DNA of 64,000 nt from Spongilla lacustris (Eukaryota; Porifera; Demospongiae; Spongillida; Spongillidae), in the NCBI GenBank assembly GCA_949361645.1, contig OX442418.1, positions 9,179,376-9,243,375 of the forward strand, given 5' to 3'. Positions 11,865 to 22,851 of this stretch are shown here, one piece after another (position 1 is the stretch's first letter; the number at the start of each line of letters is the position of its first letter). Under the pieces are notes generated by a model that saw nothing but the letters and a program-made list of their open reading frames with translations, was not told the DNA's origin and ran no database searches. Position numbers and translations under genes: made by a program.

Positions 11865-12742
11865 CTTCACGACGTAGGTATTTGACAGATACGTGTATAA
11901 TACCGCCAGAAACCTGTCGTGTGCTGCCAATCAGATTGCAGCGATATAGATGACTACGAGCTGTGGAATTTCGCACCTTAGCTGTGAACTAGTCTCGGCA
12001 TATGGATTACATCACCGCTACGTGGTCTGGTAAAGTCCTATACTCATTTCTGTCCACTTTCCCCAGAATGTTGGGGAACCAATCAGATTCGAGGTATGCG
12101 TTAATTGCATACCTCTGTTATAATCGTGCGATTAATTGGCAATTACCGACGCAAATGGTTAGAGCAATCGAATCCGCGTGCAGACGTTTGAGGTATTCAA
12201 TGTAGCAGCTAAGAAGCGTAATAGATGTATTGCTTTTGTCAGTTTTCCAACGGGATACGGCAACCGTCGGCAAGTCGTTATGTTACGTATAAGTATACGC
12301 CGCGCCATTCTACCGTGGGTTTTTGTTGAAGTATAATATTGCACTAGAAGGTTCATTGCTTCAATTGTGTAGTTGGTGTGTTTAGTTCGCCTGAACCTGA
12401 ACATAAACTTCCAACATCTGAGCACTCTATGTCCGCGTGATTAAAAAAGCCCAAGTACCAAGATCTTCTTCTCTTTTTGGTCTGTAATATCTTATGTCCA
12501 CAAACTCATGCACAACGATGTCAACAGCTGCTTTGACCCTTATCTGAAAGATCTAGGTCATGTTCAGGGAACATGTTTTATGTCTGGACGAGAGTCTCCA
12601 TTCCATACATGGTGGCATTATACATTCCTCCCGACATGTTATATAATATTATATAATCACTGGACAGAATTAGACCCACTTTTCACGTAGCGGTAATGTA
12701 ATCCATCCGCAGCTGTGAAAATTTGGGTCTGGGTACGAGACT

Positions 12743-12768
12743 GGGGGGGGGGGGGGGGGGGGGGGGGG
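12743..12768. repeat. Poly-G tract (26 G)
   Basis: Uninterrupted run of 26 G directly after a GGGTCTGGGTACGAGACT motif, followed by CTCATGCCCCC. Confidence 0.95.
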
Positions 12769-13067
12769 CTCATGCCCCCAAGAACAAATTGCATGCCAGT
12801 AATTTTATTTAGCTGCTCAGCTAGCTAGAACTGCCTATACCTACGTTATTATGTATATGCAATGGTCGTACGATTTGAAGGGATTTAATGTGACGCCACG
12901 GAGTGTCAAAACGTAGAATAGATGAACAACAGCGCCAACATCCCTAAAGATCCAAGTAGAATATTTGGCTAATATGCTTGTCCGTGATGCTATTTTGATA
13001 GTAGTGTGGTAATTACACGTAGTCGTCGTACGACGCGAATCGACTGGGAACGAGTTAAACGTTCTAC

Positions 13068-13093
13068 TAGTTGGGCGTAGCCCGACCTTCGCG
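13068..13093 (+). repeat. Dispersed motif TAGTTGGGCGTAGCCCGACC (copy 2)
   Basis: Identical over 26 bases to 9273-9298. Here it continues into a small hairpin (GCGTAC, TGTA loop, GTACGCG). Confidence 0.7.
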
Positions 13094-13445
13094 TACTGTA
13101 GTACGCGTCGCACATTGTAACAAAGCGTACTTGTAAAATTTGCAGCAATTGCATGTAGCTAGCTGTGCAAGTAAATACATATTATACTTATTGAACGTGT
13201 CATTACTTTTGCGTGCACAGTATTCGTGGGATAGTCTCGTACCCACCCAAACATACGTAAGCATTATCGCTCGTTCACTATATAGATTGGGTCTGGGTAC
13301 GAGACTGGGGATGCGCTCTATATGGATATAGCCGGGTGTACATGTCTCCCTTGTATACTTGTGGGTGTGTCAATCACGCTGAAAAATGTACACCTCATTG
13401 ATATGGTCTGCACTGATCAGATTCATCTCAAGCCTACCTGGATCG

Positions 13446-13847
13446 ATCTGACTGACCACACTCATATTGGAGGCAGAGGCCTTGGACCGCATGTAATATG
13501 TGTTTGTGCATGTGTGTGGACTGAGTGTTGTGTGCATGTCTGATGAGATTGTCATGCTTTGTAGGAATGTCATCAACATGTGGTCAGCTAGAATTTTTTT
13601 TTGGGGGGTTACAGTACTTAAAGAGCCATATTCTTTCGTGACTACCACAGCTTTTGGGTGTGCACTAATAAAGGTATGATCACAATAGTACCTGATAAGG
13701 TGATTTGAACTTAAACAGCCATTCCCTATAGGTGCAGAACCATGCAATTTGACCTCATATTGACTTGTACCACTACTTTGACATTCAGTCAGTGTGGATG
13801 ATTAGTTCGAATTGGTCTTCCAAACAGTCTTTAGCAATATTAATTGC
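13446..13847 (+). repeat. 0.4-kb duplicated segment (copy 1 of 2)
   Basis: Matches 31,029-31,440 in the same orientation with few substitutions, plus a small insertion in the T-run/G-run near 13,590. It starts at a GATCTGACTGACYACACTC phrase and ends at AATATTAATTGC. Reading frames are not preserved between copies, so it is a noncoding repeat, possibly part of a transposon. Confidence 0.85.
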
Positions 13848-13849
13848 AA

Positions 13850-15120
13850 AACACAAAACCCAACCATTCTGAGGGACTCCGTGGCGCTACTACCACGGTG
13901 TGCTGGCCCCAATGCACTATAGCCACCTAAAGGCCGCTACTTTGATGTGGCCTACAGGTTATATATATTCTTTATGTAAGAAGTGTAACCTAGGTTGCCA
14001 TAGTGATAATTAAAATATAAAAATATAATTCTTGTTCCAAAGCCTATAAATGTGTTGTGAACGAAGCAAAGCTTCATGTATTTTTAACAGTGTAAGGAAC
14101 TAAGGTTCCTAAATACTCATGGTACCTTAGAGGTGCTGTGAATAGATTTGGCATCAGTAATTCCTGGTAAAAAAATCAGGCAATATAATATGTACATGTA
14201 CATGGTTATTATGTGTATATACAAATTGAACACACTACTTTGCAACGTGCAGGAACAAAAATTCCTGTACACTCACTCAGCCCGGCTCAGAAATTGTTGT
14301 GTAATGCTACAATTTTTTTTTGCTCGGACATAGTCTTGGCAAATAAATGTTTGGTTTCAATATACCATTGTGGCATATCACATAGTAATGCTATACAATA
14401 ATTGGTGTAAAGTGCAATGAAACAGTCTTGCACTTTCACTGTCACAATATATGCGTAGGAGAGTTGAGTTCCCCTACACATTCAGTTACTTTCTTTGTTT
14501 AATAGTTATGAGCATAGCTCACTCTATAGCCACATGTATGGTAACTCCACACAAAGATGGCATATATACTGCTGCTAAAACAAAACTGTGCATAAAATTG
14601 CATGGTCCTCTGCGCAGAGGATTAAGGTGAATTAAAACAGATTCACTACCTAATTGCAGCAAATGCTTGTTCAATCAAACAAACAAGCTCAAAGACTTAC
14701 TGACATTCAGGTCATATGCTAACAAGCAGACCTGACCATTGACAGTGCTAATAATATTCCTATGGGAACTAAATTATTAAATCTTTTTTATTTATTTTTT
14801 GGGACAAAACTTCTAAAAAAATTACAGAAACCTAATATCAATCGCTAATATGGCGAGATGTATTGTGAAATTCATACATGGTTTAACCGCGTAGCATACG
14901 TGACTATACTTCTATAGCATATACATGTATTGAGCTGAAAATTAATTTTAGGAGATATGATCTCCCTAAAATATTGCTGAACCTAAATCCCTAATCACTA
15001 GTCCGGCGAAACCAGAGATCATATATCTATATGATCTCTGACTAAACGCTTCGTTTTTCAACTCGTCAATCATGCATTAATTATTCATAATTAATTTATT
15101 CATAACCGGTCGGGCCGAAG
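13850..15120. other. AT-rich noncoding stretch
   Basis: AT-rich DNA. A short palindrome, AGAGATCATATATCTATATG, lies near 15,015-15,040. No exons were recognised. Confidence 0.4.
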
Positions 15121-15159
15121 TGGGGGTCTTTAGACCCCTCCCCCCTGGATCCGCCACTG
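15119..15159 (-). repeat. hAT-like terminus with C-rich run
   Basis: CCCCCCTGGATCCGCCACTG: its reverse complement begins CAGTGGCGGATCCAGG followed by G, the same end seen at 22,531 and, with changes, at 24,016-24,030 and 23,618-23,637. Such ends are typical of hAT-group elements and their miniature derivatives. The partner end was not located. Confidence 0.5.
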
Positions 15160-15773
15160 TATCTGAACCCTGGTTAAATCGCTTATTATAAAGCGAACTC
15201 AGGTTTCCATGGTGATGTTAAAATCCATACGAGAAAGAGCGTAAACAACGCGATGCCATGGCTATATCGGATCAAGTCCGTCATCACTCATCACTGCAAA
15301 AGCCGCTGATCGCATGATGAGCTGCGCTACAGTAGGAGCCAGCGAAACGCGTACGGCAATTACCTACGATGAGTTATGCAAAGGTACGTTCGATAATATG
15401 TTGTTCGTATCGTAACAAACGGTGATAAAAAGGCCACTGACGTTTGGTTGCATGGAGGAACATACCTTCCAACGTGCTAGAAATGTATTAGAACACTAAT
15501 CAGTCTACTTAATCGTACACTCGATAGCATTATGAATAGCGCAGCATTAGCGAGCGTATAAGTCGGTATAACGCAGCTAATAATGGTACATGTATGTTCT
15601 GTACATAGCAAGGCCCTGGTTAAGTCCAGGACTTAATGCACTGCGCTACAAGAGATAATAAAGCCGGAGGTGGCGAGGTAAAGAGGTGATCAATTAATGA
15701 ATCGAAGACACCTTAAATTTTACCTATTGGCCCATCCATCCCCTGAAATTAAAAGGATGGCAAATTTACCTGT

Positions 15774-15825
15774 TGTAGCGTGCCAGAGTGGCTCTCGTGC
15801 AGGAATGGCTTAATAAGGCGCGCCT
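15774..15825 (+). repeat. Left terminal inverted repeat of the 6.1-kb element
   Basis: 52 bp, pairing with 21,802-21,853 at 50 of 52 positions. It contains GCCAGAGTGGCTC, one base different from the half-site GCCAGAATGGCTC repeated in the internal arrays, and ends in the palindrome GGCGCGCC. Confidence 0.93.
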
Positions 15826-16070
15826 CTGAAGTTATTGTAGCGCGCGGTTATTAATTGTATTCACGCATTAATTAACGCATACAGTAGTAGTAAGCTAGTA
15901 AGCCTACTTGGACAGTAGCCTATATTTTGTTTCCTTACCATTTATGTGAATACATGTCCTAAAAACAATAATAATAATAATAATTAACCCCTGCAGACGC
16001 GTCGGGGCCAAAGGGTGAGTCCAGTATAAATTCAGCATACTTTATATACATATTCCTCTGCCTCCCCCAC

Positions 16071-16071
<1 letters not shown>

Positions 16072-16109
<38 letters not shown>
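16072..16109. repeat. Poly-C tract (38 C)
   Basis: The longest mononucleotide run in the window, between the left terminus and the left palindrome array of the 6.1-kb element. Confidence 0.95.
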
Positions 16110-16200
16110 ACGATTCCTTAGCCTGACAGCAATTGAGATATCAATGCATATGATACATGTATAATGTGCATAGAATGTAGTCAATTTTGCAATACTTATT

Positions 16201-16686
16201 GCCAGAATGGCTCCAGCCATTCTGGCACGGCCAGGTACTATATTGGAGTGCTAAAATGGCTCGAGCCATTCTGGCACGGCCAGTTAGTGCCAGAATGGCT
16301 CGAGCCATATTCAAGTATCAGTTGCAACTGGCCGTGCCGGAATGGCTCGAGCCATTCTGGCACTTGAGTATTGCAACTGGCCATGCCAGAATGGCTCGAG
16401 CCATTCTGGCACTCCAGTATAGTACCTAGCCGTACCAGAATGGCTCGAGCCATTCTGGCACTCAAGTATTGCAACTGGCCGTACCAGAATGGCTCGAGCC
16501 ATTCTGGCACTCCAGTATATATAGTACCTAGCCGTGCCATAATGGCATGGCTCGAGCCATTCTGGCACTCAAGTATTGCAATTGGCCGTGCCAGAAGGGC
16601 TCGAGCCATTCTGGCACTCCAATATAGTACCTAGCCGTACCAGAATGGCTCGAGCCATTCTGGCACTCAAGAATTGCAACTGCCGT
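16201..16686. repeat. Left palindrome array of the 6.1-kb element
   Basis: About ten copies of a 24-bp palindrome (half-site CCAGAATGGCTC plus its complement, XhoI site at the centre) at roughly 50-bp spacing. The spacers alternate between TGGCACTCAAGTATTGCAAC-like and a TAGTACCTAGCCG-like form. Some copies carry single changes (CTCCAG centre, AAGGG, truncated arm). Open frames in both strands (PEWLEPFW, NGSSHSGT, ARMARAIL) arise from the palindrome and are not proteins. Confidence 0.95.
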
Positions 16687-16989
16687 AGGTACTTGACAGA
16701 AAAAATTCAAACCTACGTTCACGCGTAATTACATGAACCAGTGTAAAGAGCAAATTTTATGGTTTACAAAACTGCTTTTATGTTTTCTGTAGCTTTTTCC
16801 TAACTGGAGAAGCGGATCGTTAAGTACCGAAAAGTGAATGTACATGTACATGTATAGCGACCAATGCGGTATAAACTGTGATCGCTATGACGCCGATCTT
16901 CAAATTATCATATCTTTATAGTCTTTTAAAATTTTCCTTCGAAACTTTCAAATCTTATAGACTTATACACAGAATACACATTTTTGAAA

Positions 16990-18329
16990 TTACTTACTGG
17001 AATTTGATGCACGATATCAGCTAACACTTTATCTAAAGTTAAGGTATCATCTTCACTTTCCTCTTCCAATTAATGAGCACTCCTATATGATATTATAACT
17101 TTTATACCTTTTTTGAGTTCTTTACATTTAGCACTTTGCCACTGAATTCTTTGTCATGTCCCGGTGATACATTCCATATATGTGTAACGTCCTTTCCATT
17201 TAGCCAATAAGGATTTTCCAATACGGTGTTCACTACTTCTGCTATCCCAGATTCAAGGTCATGAAAAGTTTCATTTACATTACATTCTTTTAAAATTGCA
17301 TCTCTAAAGTTCTTTTCAGTCTATGACCTTGATGTTTTATCACGCTTCTGTTGCATATGCATGCATAAGCCTTGCATGTTCTATTTCTAACCTTAGATTA
17401 TCAATAGCTTTCTGCTGTAGTCGAACATATCTAGCTCTCCCTATCGCAAATGAGATCAGTTTTTCTTGACTATGTTTATCCTTTTCTTCTAACCACTGTA
17501 GAGTTCTGTTTCTTTTAGATTTTACTTTGCCGTCAACAAAACCAATGGTTGCATTTCTCGCACATCGTATTTGATGGTCAGTTAGAGCAAGAGTTTGCTC
17601 TGAATGCATGATGTGGATTGGAGCACCTTGACTTCTGGATAGCATTTCTTGAGTAGGGTTCGATAATGCACCAGTTAGATACGGCTGAAGCTGCCTTTGC
17701 AGAACATCAAGAACACATTGTAATGCCATAGTCATTAAGATGTTGAATTGCTCCTTTTCAAGAGGTGGAATCTCACTCTGCAAGCACTTCAGAGTTTCAT
17801 CATTCTCATTCAATTTCTCTGCAAAAAAATCCTCAGATGTGGTTAAAAATAATTCAGGTGTATTTACAAGGTATTGCAATATATTGACACTTTCCTTAAG
17901 GATGGAAACCACTTCTAACCTTCATTATTGCAATCATCCATGGTCCTGTTATTACCTTTCCAATGAATCCAAGTACTCTAAGCTGAATAAGTAGGCCATT
18001 ATATTGTAAGTCCTTTATAAGAGATGTTCTCAGAGTGGTATTATTGAGGCACATATTTTGCAGGTAATTTAATAATTTATCTTTCAATTGGAAAATATTC
18101 CACTTAAGTAAAACAGAACATGAAATCTATTACCTACATATCGCACAATCACACCAGGCTTTATACTTTCTTGGCAAAGAAAATGCTTGAATCCTGCAGG
18201 ATCACCCTTGCCTTGCTTATATCGCATCTTTGTTAGACCATATAATAAATTACCAACCCTACAGTCACTACCAAATGTGCTGATTTCTATGCCGGTTGTG
18301 TTCTTTATCATATATTTTTTAAAAAGCAC
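16990..18329 (-). pseudogene. Degenerate multi-exon gene inside the 6.1-kb element, family not named
   Basis: Minus-strand coding similarity runs through several blocks. The first, 18,329-18,090, holds a GNRFHVLFYLSG segment. After a one-base frame change, the second, about 18,087-17,925, holds GFIGKVITGPWM. After another frame change, the third, 17,912-17,340, holds a lysine/glutamine-rich tail near TLQWLEEKDKHSQEK. The fourth, about 17,325-17,113, holds NPYWLNGKDV. The fifth, about 17,070-16,995, is acidic (EEESEDDT). Donors and acceptors separate the last blocks. From memory, similar proteins are highly repeated in sponge and cnidarian genomes, but I cannot assign a domain. Its position between inverted termini and palindrome arrays suggests that it is the element's own protein, perhaps a transposase. 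Two frame disruptions make this copy non-functional unless they are sequence errors. Confidence 0.55.
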
Positions 18330-18938
18330 CTCTGATATCAGTTGATATACTATCTAGAGGATGAACATTGCATTTAAGTTCAAGAGAAAAGGAATTGAAT
18401 ATATTATGGCAAATCATAATTCATAAAGCTACTGATGTTAAAAGTCTAGCAAAATCAGCATCTGCGAATTTTGTATGTATTCCCAACTAGACTCTAGTAC
18501 TTAACACCATTACGTTGGCATGCACACGCAATGATGTCCCGCTATTCACTAACGTAACCTCCAGCAAAAAAATAAAATATTGAGCACAGTCCAAAAATTC
18601 TGAAAATTGCATATTATAAAACCAATAGATCAATGAAACGATGCAAGTTGATGATTGATGCAAGTTGATGAAATGATTATAATACCGGAAGGTAGAATAG
18701 ATTAAATAATTTCACACAAAACAGTGTTTTAAATAAAGCAACCACATCTTCTAACAGAGTATAGGTTACACACTAAGAAAACCAAATTCTATCTTAATGT
18801 GACATGTAATACCATAGTTGTTACACATTCAATGGCGGGCTGGAAACAGGCCTTTGCGCATCGTCAGATCGTCCTGAAAGTTTCACGGTACATAGCAATG
18901 GCATGTCTACAACCTTTTTTGACGTTTTCAAGAAGTTA

Positions 18939-20452
18939 CACTGTGCAAAAACTTTGTTATACGATAGTGTATATTTATGCGTATATTTGAGGAATGCGCA
19001 AAATATACCCTGTGTAGTATATTTGAAGTGTACGACCGCGTATATTTGAGAATACGCAAGTGTCAAATACGTCACCGTTTATATAAGCACACCTTCAAAA
19101 TATACGATAGTGTATTCTTAAGAGTATATTTGAATATACTGTACTACTGCGTATATTTCATTCCATAAAATCCCACTGTTTACATAAGTATACCATAGAA
19201 TTAATTCATGAGTGGTCAGTCCCGTACCCGGACCCACGTGAGGTAGGAAGGTGTGTAGGCATCGAAGTCGGAGTGCTACTTTGCTTCTATTAATGCTGCT
19301 GGACGTCAAAGGTTAGCTATATACATGTATGTCTGCTTGGTGTATATACGGCGGTAAATTTTGTGAGCGGTAGGCCGGGCCCATGGTGCATGGCTATGCC
19401 TATGCTAACTCGCCAGTTGAGTTTGGTCATGATCACATCGGATCCCAGTAAATGCTACAATGGAAGCAGTAGAATGCCTACACAGTAGACCTCTATTGGA
19501 CCCCTGTACAAATGTTTGTGTAGTACGATACAAAAGGGCTCCAATTAGAAATGTGGTTAACTAACCGTGCATGTGATTTGTAGATTTTAGGCGGGCTATT
19601 TCATGGTCGTGTTGAATCGCGCTGAGATTAGGGTTGTGATCGTTAAATGGCAATAGTTCGTCTTTCCAGAGTGTACAAGTTACCGGTATTATGTGTTGCA
19701 GTTGCTAAAGAATGAATTCACCTTTCTCTATTTGCACTAGGTTGGCAAGTGTCCTAAGTGTTCCCGTTCGGTTGAACAACCGAAATGATAGAACAACAGG
19801 CACAATGGAGCGCGATATAAAAAGGTATAGGCCTATTCATTTGTTGTGTTTTGCTAAGGTTTTTTTTTTAACTTGCAGACTCCGACCGGACGGTACGGTA
19901 AGTGTTTAACCCGCACTGTTCCATTGTTTTAAGTCAAACATCGGAGATAGGAGACAAGAAAGGTAAGCATATCACTTACCCGATAATGTATCTGTTGCTT
20001 TATATATAGAATCATGTATAAACAGAACGAGGATATGATATGTGGTGGGTGAAATTTTTTTTTTTTACGATATGAATTTATTGTTCGTATTCTGTACAGG
20101 TGCCTTGGATCGAATATATGCAGATTGCCGCCTCGGACTGTTAGTTTGTTGTTTTGTTGTACATGTGCAAAATGATTAAAATTTTAAATTGACTAAACTC
20201 GATCGGGAACGAGGGGTGGGAGTGGTAGGAGGATAATATACGGAATGTGAAGCACTAGTATACGGTGACCGACAACGTAGCCACAAAGTGAATTCAACGG
20301 TTTGCTAAGCAACCACAAATGTCACGTGATCGGTTATATTTGAATATACGCACCTGCGTATATGGTTCTATACGCTGGTGTGTATATTTAAGGTGTATAT
20401 TCAAATATACGCTATAGAATACGCTATCGTATAACAAAGTTTTTGCACAGTG
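18939..20452. mobile_element. EnSpm/CACTA-like non-autonomous element nested in the 6.1-kb element
   Basis: The termini are inverted: the left begins CACTGTGCAAAAACTTTGTT and the right ends in its complement, with similarity continuing for about 34 bp. A 3-bp duplication TTA flanks it (18,936-18,938 and 20,453-20,455). CACTR ends with 3-bp duplications are the hallmark of EnSpm/CACTA elements. The subterminal zones carry many copies of GTATATTTGA / TCAAATATAC in both orientations, the usual subterminal repeat pattern. At 1,514 bp with no long reading frame, it is a deletion derivative needing a transposase from elsewhere. Confidence 0.85.
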
Positions 20453-20724
20453 TTAAAATCATGGGAAGAAAAAAAATCGCAACGTTTATTGTATACTCTA
20501 ATTAGAAAGCAGTACACCTTAACATTCGTATTGCGCATGGTTATATACATAACGCTGTGTGAAAGAGCGTACAAACCTCTATGATCGGGGCAAATTTGAA
20601 GTTTTATCGTCCTTAAACTATATCGAGAACAACATTTTCAAAAAGACCTATCTCTCGTAACCTTCCCAAAAACCAGTCACAATTTTTGACGGGTACGCGT
20701 TACGTGAAATGATTTCCAAGTACC

Positions 20725-21716
20725 TACAACTGGCCGTGCCAGAATGGCTCGAGCCATTCTGGCACTCAAGTAATGCAACTGGCCGTGACAGAATGGCTCG
20801 AGCCATTCTGCAAATGTACATGTAGTCAGTAACTGGCCGTTCCAGAATGGCACGAGTCATTCATTAATTAGTGCCATGCAGCGAATGGCTCGAGCCATTC
20901 TGGAACGGCCAGTTGCAATAGTCTTAATTGAGTGCCAGAATGGCTCGAGCCATTCTGGAACGGCCAGTTGCAATAGTCTTAATTGAGTGCCAGAATGGCT
21001 CGAGCCATTCTGGAACGGCCAGTTGCAATATGAGTGCCAGAATGGCTCGAGCCATTCTGGCACGGCCATGCAGTTGCAATACTTAAGTGCCAGAATGGCT
21101 CGAGCCATTCTGGCACGGCCAGGTACTACATTGGAGTGCAAGAATGGCTCGAGCCATTCTTGCACCGCCAGTTACTATACTTGAGTGCCAGCCATTCTGC
21201 TCGAGCTATTCTAGAACTGCCAGTTTCAATAGTCTTAATTAAGTGCCAGAATATCTAGAGCCATTCTGGCACGGCCAATTACATTATTGGAGTGCCAGAA
21301 TGGCCCGAGCCATTTTGGCACGGCCAGTTGCATTACTTGAGTGCCAGAATGTCTCGAGTCATTCTGGCACGGTCAGTTGCAATACTTTATTTAGTGCCAG
21401 AATGGCTCGAGCCATTTTGGCATGGCCAGTTGCAGAATGGCTCGGGCAAGGTCAGTTGCAATACTTTGCTTATTAGTGCCAGAATGGCTCGAGCCATTCT
21501 GCCACGGCCAGTTGCAGAATGGCTCGGGCAAGGTCAGTTGCAATACTTTGCTTATTAGTGCCAGAATGGCTCGAGCCATTCTGGCAAGGCCAGTTGCAGA
21601 ATGGCTCGAGCAATTCTGGCACGGCCAGCTACTATATTTAAATATCATGCAGAATGGCTCAAGCCATTCTGGCAGAGCCATTCTGGCACTGAAAACCGGC
21701 CGTGCCAGAATGGCTC
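20725..21716. repeat. Right palindrome array of the 6.1-kb element
   Basis: Roughly twenty copies of the same 24-bp palindrome as the left array, in mirrored overall orientation (spacers read CACGGCCAGTTGCAATA instead of the complement). The inner boundary AAGTACCTACAACTGGCCG is the complement of the inner boundary of the left array. Near 21,420-21,600 half-palindromes joined to GGGCAAGGTCAGTTGCAATA form a higher-order repeat of about 110 bp. Confidence 0.95.
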
Positions 21717-21801
21717 GCACAAATTATATTCATAGTTAGTTTATCCGTCCGGGTACGAAAATTCACGATTTATTAATTAAATTAGCCGTACGGCTCACTA
21801 A

Positions 21802-21853
21802 AGGCGCGCCCTATTAAGCCATTCCTGCACGCGAGCCACTCTGGCACGCTACA
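21802..21853 (-). repeat. Right terminal inverted repeat of the 6.1-kb element
   Basis: Complement of 15,774-15,825 with two mismatches, followed directly by the CCTGT target duplication at 21,854. Confidence 0.93.
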
Positions 21854-21878
21854 CCTGTTGCAAGTCAAACTGCCTGCT

Positions 21879-21929
21879 CAGGGGCGGATACAGGATTTCA
21901 GACAAGAGGGGGTTGTTAATGAGAGCGAA

Positions 21930-21967
<38 letters not shown>

Positions 21968-21981
21968 GCAACCCGCCCCTG
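21879..21981. repeat. Small G-rich fold-back with CAGGGGCGG ends
   Basis: Begins CAGGGGCGGATACAGG and ends CCGCCCCTG, a 9-bp inverted pair, with a 36-base G run (21,930-21,965) between. It looks like a miniature hAT-type derivative; no clear 8-bp duplication is visible. Confidence 0.4.
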
Positions 21982-21989
21982 ACTGCTGT

Positions 21990-22530
21990 CTTAATCTTCC
22001 CAACTTCTACTTTTGCCTTGTCCTAATTAAAAGGCGTGGTTTTCAGTCACGTGATCGATGTTATTTCGACCAGGCTGCACGCGTGCGATTGGTAGCTTGA
22101 TCAGAAGCGAGAAAGGGAGGTGAGCCCATTACTAGGGCGCGTGTGTCGTACTATCAGATCAGTTTACTATACAGTCCACCATTATGGGATAGGCCTGCTA
22201 AGGGCAGGCTGTGTCAGTGTGTGTATTTTCGTCAATATAGTAGGATGTGCCAACGAGCAATTAATATGTGGTTCATCCGTAGTAGGCCAAATTGGCAACA
22301 TGTACCATAGATTGAAGACTTTACGGAACGGGTTTGGAAACGCAATATCTAATGCCATAGAGTCGCGTGTTCCATCATCGTTCGCATGAATCTAATTAAG
22401 TTCACGTGGGCTTTCTTGGAGTGGTCAAAGACGAAGACATCAGAAGGTAAAATAGACAGAGCACGATTCCGTAATGTTTTGACATGGTTTCTAACTGTTT
22501 TGGTTTTTGGTTAGTTCACACAAAATATAT
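21990..22530. other. Stretch with no recognised gene
   Basis: An open frame of 89 codons (22,120-22,389) has no recognisable motif and no supporting context, so I do not call it. Nothing else is seen. Confidence 0.4.
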
Positions 22531-22760
22531 CAGTGGCGGATCCAGGAATTGGGAGGGGGGGGGGGGGGGGGGAAGGGCACCGGCGAGGGTGTGGCAAAGT
22601 AGTAGGCGGGGCCGCCCCGGGGAGGGTGCGGAGGGGGACACCCCTCCCGCCCAGCAAGGGGGTGTGGGGGAGCGCTGTAAGCTCCTTCACCGGGGTCTGG
22701 GGCTCTGCCCCAGAAGCCAACGCTTTTTGCGTAGAAAACCACCCCAAAAGTACGCAAAAA
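22531..22760 (+). repeat. hAT-like terminus with very G-rich body
   Basis: Starts CAGTGGCGGATCCAGG, then a G run (22,555-22,572), and continues GC-rich with GGGGTCTGGGGCTCTGCCCC-type palindromic pieces to about 22,740. Base composition is strikingly unlike the AT-rich surroundings. It is probably one end of a hAT-group element or its miniature form. Confidence 0.5.
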
Positions 22761-22851
22761 ATGTAATTACAGATCGAGGCTGGGGAGCGACAGATCAAGA
22801 GCTCAGTCTCTATATGTTCAATGCGCCGATGCATCGCCGTTGATAGTACAT

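Larger units (their letters stand above)
11865..13440. other. Intergenic DNA upstream of the UGT
   Basis: Presumably holds the UGT promoter, but no convincing TATA or initiator could be singled out. Two copies of a GGGTCTGGGTACGAGACTGG motif lie at about 12,725-12,745 and 13,288-13,308, the first running into poly-G. No coding exon was recognised. Confidence 0.4.
15774..21853. mobile_element. 6.1-kb DNA transposon with palindrome arrays, superfamily unassigned
   Basis: The ends are 52-bp terminal inverted repeats differing at two positions. The left starts TGTAGCGTGCCAGAGTGGCT at 15,774 and the right ends as its complement at 21,853. They are flanked by a direct duplication CCTGT (15,769-15,773 and 21,854-21,858); the duplication can also be read as 7 bp (ACCTGTT) if the terminal T/A pair is assigned to it. 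Inside each end lies a large array of 24-bp palindromes in mirrored arrangement. The interior holds a degenerate minus-strand gene (about 16,990-18,329) and a nested EnSpm-like element (18,939-20,452). Without that insert the element is about 4.6 kb. I cannot match the terminus plus duplication size to a named superfamily with confidence. Confidence 0.88.

Noticed and set aside
11865..11930. N-terminal extension of the UGT
   Set aside because: The extension has no ATG, and starting at 11,864 gives a proper signal peptide.
16164..16722. Overlapping proteins on both strands rich in PEWLEPFWHG / NGSSHSGT / ARMARAIL
   Set aside because: They arise from the palindromic array, which reads similarly on both strands in several frames.
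16201..21716. CRISPR-like array of palindromic repeats with spacers
   Set aside because: The DNA is eukaryotic, the spacers are themselves repeats, and the arrays lie inside a transposon with inverted ends.
22511..22834. Glycine/proline-rich frames in G-rich DNA
   Set aside because: Low-complexity composition of a hAT-like G-rich remnant; frames overlap on both strands.
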